In this document: positions 58,647 to 64,000 of the stretch, in pieces
Layout: each line of letters begins with the position of its first letter
How positions within the stretch are numbered: the first letter of the stretch is position 1
Origin: Hafnia alvei
Lineage (GTDB): Bacteria > Pseudomonadota > Gammaproteobacteria > Enterobacterales > Enterobacteriaceae
Direction: 5' to 3'
Assembly: GCF_964063325.1 (NCBI RefSeq)
Contig: NZ_OZ061315.1
Coordinates: 4,340,001 to 4,404,000, forward strand
Length of the DNA stretch: 64,000 nucleotides
Notes under the pieces: generated by a model
The model's input: only the letters and a program-made list of their open reading frames with translations
Told to the model about the DNA's origin: nothing
Databases searched by the model: none
Translations under genes and position numbers: made by a program

Positions 58647-59213
58647 ATGTCTTTTTCTATCCGTCCCTATCTCTCTTTACACCCAAAGATCGAAAATCGT
58701 GTATTTATTGATCCCACCAGCACAATAATTGGTGCAGTAGATCTGGCAGATGACGTAAGTATCTGGCCCCTAGTCGCGATCCGAGGAGATGTTAACTATG
58801 TTTCCATTGGAGCTCGCTCCAATATTCAGGATGGGACGGTTATTCACGTCACCCATAAATCGGCGAGCAACCCTGAAGGCCTACCTACGATCATCGGAGA
58901 GGATGTCACCGTAGGTCATAAAGCCATGCTTCACGGCTGTACCATCGGCGATAGAGTACTTATTGGTATGGGGAGCATCATTTTGGATGGTGCAATAGTA
59001 GAAGACGATGTGATCATTGGGGCAGGTAGTTTAGTTTCGCCAGGCAAACGCTTAGAGAGTGGGTATATGTATTTTGGCAGCCCTGCCCGGCAAGTTCGCC
59101 TATTAACAGAAGAAGAAAAAGCAGGGTTGCTGTATTCAGCGAATAACTATGTCCGTTGGAAAGACGACTATCTCTCTCAACCAGAGATCCATACCCAACC
59201 ATCTTCGCTATAG
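58647..59213 (+). CDS. yrdA: Gamma carbonic anhydrase-like protein YrdA
   Basis: A 188-residue left-handed beta-helix protein with hexapeptide repeats (VSIGARSNIQDG, TIIGEDVTVGHKAMLHGCTIG, VIIGAGSLV) and the metal-ligand histidines in HVTHKS and VGHKAMLHG. E. coli YrdA has 184 residues; members are gamma-class carbonic anhydrase homologues of uncertain activity. The start at 58647 aligns with E. coli but has no good ribosome site; the open frame extends to 58500, close to rrn P1. The 3' end overlaps yrdB by 37 bp, tail to tail. Confidence 0.9.
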   Translation: MSFSIRPYLSLHPKIENRVFIDPTSTIIGAVDLADDVSIWPLVAIRGDVNYVSIGARSNIQDGTVIHVTHKSASNPEGLPTIIGEDVTVGHKAMLHGCTIGDRVLIGMGSIILDGAIVEDDVIIGAGSLVSPGKRLESGYMYFGSPARQVRLLTEEEKAGLLYSANNYVRWKDDYLSQPEIHTQPSSL

Positions 59214-59437
59214 TCTTCATTCAGGATCTTGTGTTCTGCTATATCTTCAAGATCCCAACGCAGCGATCTAAAAAGAATCAAAGGATCAACATTCTGTCGA
59301 TCCTTTGACATGCGCTTAAGCTCTTCTATATAGATAGCACAACATATTTGAAAGCCGTTTATTGTTGCAGGGAATAATACGGCTCTCTTATTCGCATCCC
59401 ATTCTTCTTGATCGGGAAACTGTATCGCTTGATTCAT
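59177..59437 (-). CDS. yrdB: DUF1488 family protein YrdB
   Basis: An 86-residue protein sharing MNQAIQFPDQEEWD, FPATINGF, RWDLEDIAE and a GWVW end with E. coli YrdB (85 residues). The function is unknown. The ATG overlaps the aroE stop (ATGA), so it is translated with aroE. Its last 12 codons overlap the end of yrdA on the other strand. Confidence 0.88.
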   Translation of the reverse strand: MNQAIQFPDQEEWDANKRAVLFPATINGFQICCAIYIEELKRMSKDRQNVDPLILFRSLRWDLEDIAEHKILNEDYSEDGWVWISG

Positions 59438-60252
59438 AACGCCGATTCATCACGCATGATTTGCAGCACCGGTGAGATTTCAGGCATCACATCATTCCAC
59501 AATAAGAATGCATGAGCAGCCTGCCCCACCAACATGCCAAACCCATCGGCTAGCTGATGCGCACCTTGTGCTTTCGCCCAAGCTAAGAAAGGTGTAAGCC
59601 CTTTCTGATAGAACATGTCATAACAGGCCGTGTTCTCATCAATAACCTCTGCGGGTATTTGCGGGATTTCGCCATGAATACCCGAAGCTGTTGCATTGAT
59701 AATCAGATCAAAGCGTCTTGTTGATAGCGCACCAAACTCTACGGCATCAATATTTCCCAAATGGCTAAACACGTTTGCCAACTCTTGAGCACGGCTATCG
59801 GTTCTATTAGCTATCGTGAGGTCACAGTCTAAAGAGAGAATCGGTTGGATAACTCCTCGAGCTGCGCCACCAGCCCCTAACAGCAAAACTTTTGCCTGAG
59901 GAGCAATCATGCCTAAACGTTCAAGATCGCTAAGCAAACCTATACCGTCAGTGTTATCCCCCAACAATCGGCCATCGTCTAATAACTTAAGCGTGTTAAC
60001 CGCCCCCGCCAATGAGGCTCTTTCCGTTAGCTCATCTGCGAGTTCATAAGCTTGCTCTTTGAAAGGGGTAGTAATGTTTGCCCCAATAGCGCCACCAGCA
60101 AAGAACAACTGGATACTTTTCTGAAAGTCATCAAGTGGAGCAAGCCGAGTTTCATAATTAAGCTCAATCCCAGTCTGCTGGCTAAACAGATGATGGATGC
60201 GTGGCGACTTACTGTGTTTAATCGGATTACCGAAGACGGCAAACTGCTTCAT
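59434..60252 (-). CDS. aroE: Shikimate dehydrogenase (NADP+)
   Basis: A 272-residue enzyme of the shikimate pathway reducing 3-dehydroshikimate. It has SKSPRIHHLF and the catalytic Lys/Asp pair (NITTPFKEQAYE, DNTDGIGLL), and the NADP site GAGGAARGV with NRTDSRAQE. The ATG at 60252 aligns with E. coli AroE and has AAGGA nine bases upstream. An ATG at 60258 overlaps the tsaC stop (TAATG) and is also possible. It lies within the tsaC-aroE-yrdB unit. Confidence 0.95.
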   Translation of the reverse strand: MKQFAVFGNPIKHSKSPRIHHLFSQQTGIELNYETRLAPLDDFQKSIQLFFAGGAIGANITTPFKEQAYELADELTERASLAGAVNTLKLLDDGRLLGDNTDGIGLLSDLERLGMIAPQAKVLLLGAGGAARGVIQPILSLDCDLTIANRTDSRAQELANVFSHLGNIDAVEFGALSTRRFDLIINATASGIHGEIPQIPAEVIDENTACYDMFYQKGLTPFLAWAKAQGAHQLADGFGMLVGQAAHAFLLWNDVMPEISPVLQIMRDESAL

Positions 60253-60257
60253 CACCA

Positions 60258-60827
60258 TTATCCTTGTCTGAACAATTCGCCGGTCAACGCATCACGGATT
60301 TCGGATGGGTTCAAGCGCCCACCAACACCAGCGTCAACAACAGGGAAGGAGTTACCAAACTGCATACGAACCTCTTGGGCCGTGCGACAAGGTTCTAGGC
60401 CACTGAGGTTGGCGCTTGTCGATACCAGCGGTTTACCAAACTGCGTACATAAGGTTTGCACCAATGGATGGTCGCTAACTCGAACGGCTATCGTTGAGAA
60501 GCGGCCAGTAAGCCACTTTGGTGTAGAGCTTTTGGCAGGCATCACCCACGTTACAGGCCCTGGCCAATAAGAAAAGACCTCTGCGCGTCTTTCACCCGAC
60601 AATTTGGCATCATCGACATACGACAATAGCTGCTCATAATTAGCGGCAATCAGGATCAGACCTTTTTCCCATGTCCGTTGTTTTAGGTCGAGTAATGCAT
60701 GCACGGCGCGTTCACTATCAGGATCGCAGCCCAAGCCAAAAACAGCCTCGGTAGGGTACGCCACAACTTTTTTATTTTTTAGCGCATTCAGTACATTTTC
60801 TAGCGATGTATTTTGTTCTTTATTCAT
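60258..60827 (-). CDS. tsaC: Threonylcarbamoyl-AMP synthase
   Basis: A 189-residue YrdC/Sua5-family enzyme that makes threonylcarbamoyl-AMP for the t6A37 modification of tRNAs reading ANN codons. The basic binding cleft motifs (KVVAYPTEAVFGLGCDP, PGPVTWVMPA, STSANLSG) are intact. It lies six bases after yrdD and its stop overlaps a possible aroE start. Confidence 0.95.
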   Translation of the reverse strand: MNKEQNTSLENVLNALKNKKVVAYPTEAVFGLGCDPDSERAVHALLDLKQRTWEKGLILIAANYEQLLSYVDDAKLSGERRAEVFSYWPGPVTWVMPAKSSTPKWLTGRFSTIAVRVSDHPLVQTLCTQFGKPLVSTSANLSGLEPCRTAQEVRMQFGNSFPVVDAGVGGRLNPSEIRDALTGELFRQG

Positions 60828-60833
60828 TATCTT

Positions 60834-61376
60834 CTATTCGTTTACCACGGCTTTGCCGCAGAGTTTGCTTGCACAAAATAGTTTAACGCCCTGTGCAGTT
60901 CGCTTTTCTACTAACAGCGGATAGTGACAATAGCCACATACCCCCTCAATAGGTTTTAGATTTATCGCGAACTGACACTCTGGATATCGATCGCAGGCAT
61001 GAAAAATTTTGCCATAACGGGATTTTCGTTGAAGTAGCTGCCCTTGTTGACACTGAGGACAAGTAATAGAGGTGTTATCCGGTTTATCGATAACCTCAGT
61101 ATGGTCACAATCAGGATAGGCACCGCAGCCAATGAACATCCCGTAACGTCCCTGCCGCAATACCAGCGTTGTACCACATTTAGGACACAGTTGGCCGTCC
61201 AGAACTTTAACGACGTGTCCATCCGACTGTGGTTTAAGCGGGCGGATAAACTGGCATTCTGGATAGCGTGAACAGCCGAGAAACGGCCCATGTTTGCCGC
61301 TGCGCATAACTAACTCAGCGCCGCACTCGGGACAATTTTCTGTATTTTTAACCGCAAGCAATGTTGCCTGACTCAT
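60834..61376 (-). CDS. yrdD: DNA topoisomerase type I zinc-finger-like protein YrdD
   Basis: A 180-residue protein made of repeated C4 zinc ribbons like the C terminus of topoisomerase I. Three full fingers (CPECGAEL..CSRYPEC, CPKCGTTL..CGAYPDC, CPQCQQGQ..CDRYPEC) are followed by a divergent fourth (CGYCHYPL..CASKLC). There is no catalytic topoisomerase domain. It probably binds single-stranded nucleic acid. E. coli YrdD has the same length. It starts the yrdD-tsaC-aroE-yrdB run. Confidence 0.92.
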   Translation of the reverse strand: MSQATLLAVKNTENCPECGAELVMRSGKHGPFLGCSRYPECQFIRPLKPQSDGHVVKVLDGQLCPKCGTTLVLRQGRYGMFIGCGAYPDCDHTEVIDKPDNTSITCPQCQQGQLLQRKSRYGKIFHACDRYPECQFAINLKPIEGVCGYCHYPLLVEKRTAQGVKLFCASKLCGKAVVNE

Positions 61377-61417
61377 AAATAGTTTCTTAATTCTTAGGGC
61401 ATCCCTTTAGTGCAGAT

Positions 61418-61891
61418 TTAGTGCAGGTAACCCTCGTTAACTTCAAACAGCAGTTCTTCCATCTGTTCATAGGCGTGCTCATGGCCGGGTACATTAAACA
61501 AAACCATCAGCACTACCCATTTCAAGTCTTCAAGATCGAACTGATCCGCATCCAGCGCCATCACACGATCAATGACCATTTCTCTTGTTTCTGGAGTTAA
61601 CACCTGTATTTGTTCAAGAAAAAGCAGAAACCCTCGGCAAGCACAATCAAGGCGCATGGCCTCATCATCCGTATAAATGCGCATGACATGGGGGTCTGCG
61701 CATGAAATATACGGCATAGCGTCAGCCTCTTGCATCATAGCAAGTTTTTCTAACCAACCGAGGGCGCTATATATATCTTCCCGCTCAAACCCCGCACGCG
61801 TTAAATCATCGGTTAACTTATCTTGATCAACCTGCATCCCAGATGCTGTGTGTATATAGGTTTCAAACAGGTACATTAATACGTCGAACAT
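61418..61891 (-). CDS. smg: Smg family protein (DUF494)
   Basis: A 157-residue acidic protein matching E. coli Smg in length and sequence (MFDVLMYLFETYIH, LEDLKWVVLMVLFNVPG). The function is not established. The first 29 bases overlap the end of dprA, an unusually long same-strand overlap that suggests translational coupling. Confidence 0.93.
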   Translation of the reverse strand: MFDVLMYLFETYIHTASGMQVDQDKLTDDLTRAGFEREDIYSALGWLEKLAMMQEADAMPYISCADPHVMRIYTDDEAMRLDCACRGFLLFLEQIQVLTPETREMVIDRVMALDADQFDLEDLKWVVLMVLFNVPGHEHAYEQMEELLFEVNEGYLH

Positions 61892-62972
61892 GGCTAGCCC
61901 TCTTCAGTCGGACATAGCCGCCGGACACAGCTTTAATCCATCCTGCTAACTCCAGATCGAGCAAAGCCACCGCGATCTCTGGCACAGGTTGGCCGACACG
62001 TTCGGCGACGACGTCAACAGATGTCACCTCATATTCTACGTTAGCCAACACCTCGGCAAATGGCAATTCCGCAACGTCTTGCTCAGGATAAATAATTTCT
62101 GGGCTAGGGCTTGGTAACCAATGCAGGCCACCAATTTGTTCAATAATATCCTTAGGATGCGCCACTAAATAAGCACCCTGCTGAATCAGCCAATTGGAAC
62201 CTGCGCTTTGCAGGTTATCAATAGAACCAGGGATAGCAAATACATCCTTTCCCTGCTCGAGGGCACAACGAGCAGTTATCAGCGTGCCACTTTTCTCTGC
62301 GGCCTCAACAATCAGCACTCCCTCACTCAACCCACTAATAATACGGTTCCGACGCGGGAAATACTCCGCTCTGGCTTTGGTGCTGGGAGGAAATTCAGAA
62401 ACAATTGCACCGTGGTTTGCCACAATGCGTGACGCAAGATGTTCGTGACAGGCAGGATAAAGCCGCGCTATTCCACAACCCAGTACAGCAATGGTTGTTC
62501 CCTGAGTTTCCAGGCATGCGCGATGCGCAATGCCATCAATACCTAATGCAAGACCGCTGGTTATTACTAGCCCCGCAGCTGAAAGCTCACTGGAAAAATA
62601 GGTCGCGCATGTTTCGCCATAGTCGCTATAACGCCGACTACCTACGATAGCAATTTGGGTCTGAGAGAGACACTCTGCGTTTCCCTTCACAAATAAAACC
62701 GGCGGTGGGCTCGCAATATTTTTCAGTTTTTCTGGATACCGAAGATCATCACAGCTAATGAGCTCGTTTTCCTGCTGGCTAAGCCAGTTCAGGTCGGCCT
62801 CAATATGTTCAGCTGCTAGAAATTTCTGCGCTTGGTTCTCAGTCAACCCCAGTTTTCGCAGCAAGAGAACGTTTGGTTTGCCTTCAGAACAATGCTGCAC
62901 AATAGCAAAACACTGCGGCAAAGAAACTTTTTGCAGTCGACTCAGCCGGAGCCATATTTCCTGAACATCCAT
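61863..62972 (-). CDS. dprA: DNA-processing protein A (DprA/Smf)
   Basis: A 369-residue protein that loads RecA on incoming single-stranded DNA in competent bacteria. It has an N-terminal SAM-like region, the Rossmann-fold DprA core (AIVGSRRYSDYG, SGLALGIDGIAHRACL, SEFPPSTKARAEYFPRRNRIISGLS) and a C-terminal winged domain. The ATG at 62972 has AGGGG five bases upstream; the longer frame to 62996 lacks one. The role in enteric bacteria is uncertain. It is divergent from def. Confidence 0.94.
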   Translation of the reverse strand: MDVQEIWLRLSRLQKVSLPQCFAIVQHCSEGKPNVLLLRKLGLTENQAQKFLAAEHIEADLNWLSQQENELISCDDLRYPEKLKNIASPPPVLFVKGNAECLSQTQIAIVGSRRYSDYGETCATYFSSELSAAGLVITSGLALGIDGIAHRACLETQGTTIAVLGCGIARLYPACHEHLASRIVANHGAIVSEFPPSTKARAEYFPRRNRIISGLSEGVLIVEAAEKSGTLITARCALEQGKDVFAIPGSIDNLQSAGSNWLIQQGAYLVAHPKDIIEQIGGLHWLPSPSPEIIYPEQDVAELPFAEVLANVEYEVTSVDVVAERVGQPVPEIAVALLDLELAGWIKAVSGGYVRLKRASHVRRINVPV

Positions 62973-63097
62973 GTTTGCCCCTTGTGCAGCCTGCACCTAT
63001 GTGTTCAATAGGTGAACAATACTGTCAATCAGGGCCGGAAATGTCTAGAATAGTGAGTGACAATCATTCCACTACTCAGAGACAGATCGAATAATTT

Positions 63098-63607
63098 ATG
63101 GCGGTATTGCAGGTATTACATTTCCCCGATGAGCGGCTCCGCACAGTGGCGCAGCCGGTAAAAGAAGTCACACCAGAAATTCAGCGTATCGTTGATGACA
63201 TGTTTGACACCATGTACGCAGAAGAAGGTATTGGTCTGGCTGCCACCCAGGTAGACGTTCACCAGCGTATTATCGTCATTGATGTGTCTGAAAACCACGA
63301 TCAGCGCTTAGTTCTGATCAATCCAGAATTACTCTCCAGCGAAGGTGAAACGGGTATTGAAGAGGGTTGCCTCTCTGTTCCTGAGCATCGTGCATTAGTT
63401 CCACGCGCTGAGCGAGTCAAAATTCGTGCTCTCGATCGTGAAGGTAAACCTTTCGAGCTTGAAGCAGACGATCTGCTCGCTATCTGTATTCAGCATGAAA
63501 TGGATCATTTGATCGGAAAATTATTTGTCGATTACCTCTCGCCTCTGAAGCGTCAGCGTATCCGTCAGAAACTGGAGAAGCTGTATAAACAGCAAACCAG
63601 AGGCTAA
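63098..63607 (+). CDS. def: Peptide deformylase
   Basis: A 169-residue metalloenzyme that removes the N-formyl group from nascent proteins. All three motifs are intact: GIGLAATQV, EGCLS and QHEMDHLIGKLF, giving the Cys and two His metal ligands and the catalytic Glu. It is followed by fmt 28 bp downstream, the usual def-fmt operon that pairs formylation with deformylation. Confidence 0.98.
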   Translation: MAVLQVLHFPDERLRTVAQPVKEVTPEIQRIVDDMFDTMYAEEGIGLAATQVDVHQRIIVIDVSENHDQRLVLINPELLSSEGETGIEEGCLSVPEHRALVPRAERVKIRALDREGKPFELEADDLLAICIQHEMDHLIGKLFVDYLSPLKRQRIRQKLEKLYKQQTRG

Positions 63608-63634
63608 TTAGTCCATCATTAGCAGGAAACAACA

Positions 63635-64000
63635 TTGTCTGATTCTTTGCGTATTATTTTTGCGGGAACTCCCGATTTTGCAGCGCGTCATCTTGACGCG
63701 CTTTTGTCTTCCCAGCATCAAATCGTTGGTGTATTTACTCAGCCCGATCGCCCTGCTGGACGCGGCAATAAACTCACACCAAGCCCAGTCAAGGTATTAG
63801 CACAACAGCATGATCTGCCTGTGTTTCAGCCCGCATCACTACGTCCTGAAGAAAACCAGAAGCTGGTTTCTGACCTTAACGCGGATGTTATGGTCGTGGT
63901 TGCCTATGGTTTGATCCTGCCTAAAGCCGTGCTAGACATGCCTCGCCTCGGCTGCATTAACGTACATGGTTCTCTACTTCCACGCTGGCGTGGCGCAGCG
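63635..64000 (+). CDS. fmt: Methionyl-tRNA formyltransferase (5' part, runs off window)
   Basis: The visible 122 codons (SDSLRIIFAGTPDFAARHL, FTQPDRPAGRG, VVVAYGLILP, NVHGSLLPRWRGA) are the N-terminal formyltransferase domain. The active-site Asn-Val-His and the SLLPRWRG loop are present. The enzyme formylates initiator Met-tRNA. The start appears to be TTG at 63635, with AGGA nine bases upstream; no in-frame ATG fits the conserved N terminus. The gene continues beyond the right edge. Confidence 0.93.
   Translation, partial: MSDSLRIIFAGTPDFAARHLDALLSSQHQIVGVFTQPDRPAGRGNKLTPSPVKVLAQQHDLPVFQPASLRPEENQKLVSDLNADVMVVVAYGLILPKAVLDMPRLGCINVHGSLLPRWRGAA

Overview
The window is chromosomal DNA from a gamma-proteobacterium of the order Enterobacterales. 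Nearly every protein aligns along its full length with an Escherichia coli K-12 orthologue, and the regulatory sites (LexA, PurR, MetJ, IclR, FNR, TyrR, sigma-54) have enteric consensus sequences. The moderate G+C content, and the mix of E. coli-like synteny with Serratia/Yersinia-type intergenic repeats, suggest a Hafnia-like genus. That genus call is inference only.

Layout. (1) 1-2.1 kb: a cidA/lrgA-lrgB-type membrane pair divergent from a LysR regulator, with a perfect palindrome between them. (2) 2.1-2.6 kb: an array of hairpins between convergent genes. (3) 2.6-6 kb: yjcE and the purine permease gene ghxP, which has two PurR boxes upstream. (4) 6.1-29.3 kb: a large purine/urate catabolic island: guaD, xanQ, xdhD, ygfM, ssnA, ygfK, mocA, yqeC, yqeB, yqeA, hyuA, ygeY, ygeX, ygeW and the sigma-54 activator gene ygeV. 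(5) 29.4-34.5 kb: ssb, uvrA (LexA box), yjbR, yjbQ. (6) 34.7-38.8 kb: a pseudouridine operon (psuK-psuG-psuT plus a DUF1097 gene). (7) 39.1-46.9 kb: tyrB, dkgA, ygiQ, treR, aceK. (8) 47-52.7 kb: aceA, aceB, metA, kgtP. (9) 52.9-58.5 kb: an rRNA operon on the minus strand (16S, tRNA-Glu, 23S, 5S) with P1/P2 promoters. (10) 58.6-64 kb: yrdA, yrdB, aroE, tsaC, yrdD, smg, dprA, def and the start of fmt.

How it works together. The island holds uptake (XanQ, GhxP), deamination (GuaD, SsnA), a molybdenum hydroxylase module (XdhD, YgfM, YgfK) with its maturation factors (MocA, YqeB, YqeC), ring and ureide hydrolysis (HyuA, YgeY), and a fermentative end (YgeX giving pyruvate and ammonia; YgeW and YqeA giving carbamoyl phosphate and then ATP). 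The sequence supports an anaerobic control chain. A perfect FNR box sits at the class II position of ygeV. YgeV is a sigma-54 activator. A near-consensus -24/-12 promoter precedes ygfK, and an identical 14-bp palindromic motif lies upstream of both the ygfK and ygeW operons, making it a good candidate for the YgeV enhancer.

The rRNA operon joins an rrnE/rrnG-type left flank (metA, kgtP) to an rrnD-type right flank (yrdA-aroE) when compared with E. coli, which suggests a rearrangement through rrn operons. Two size forms of one palindromic repeat occur near psuT and dkgA.
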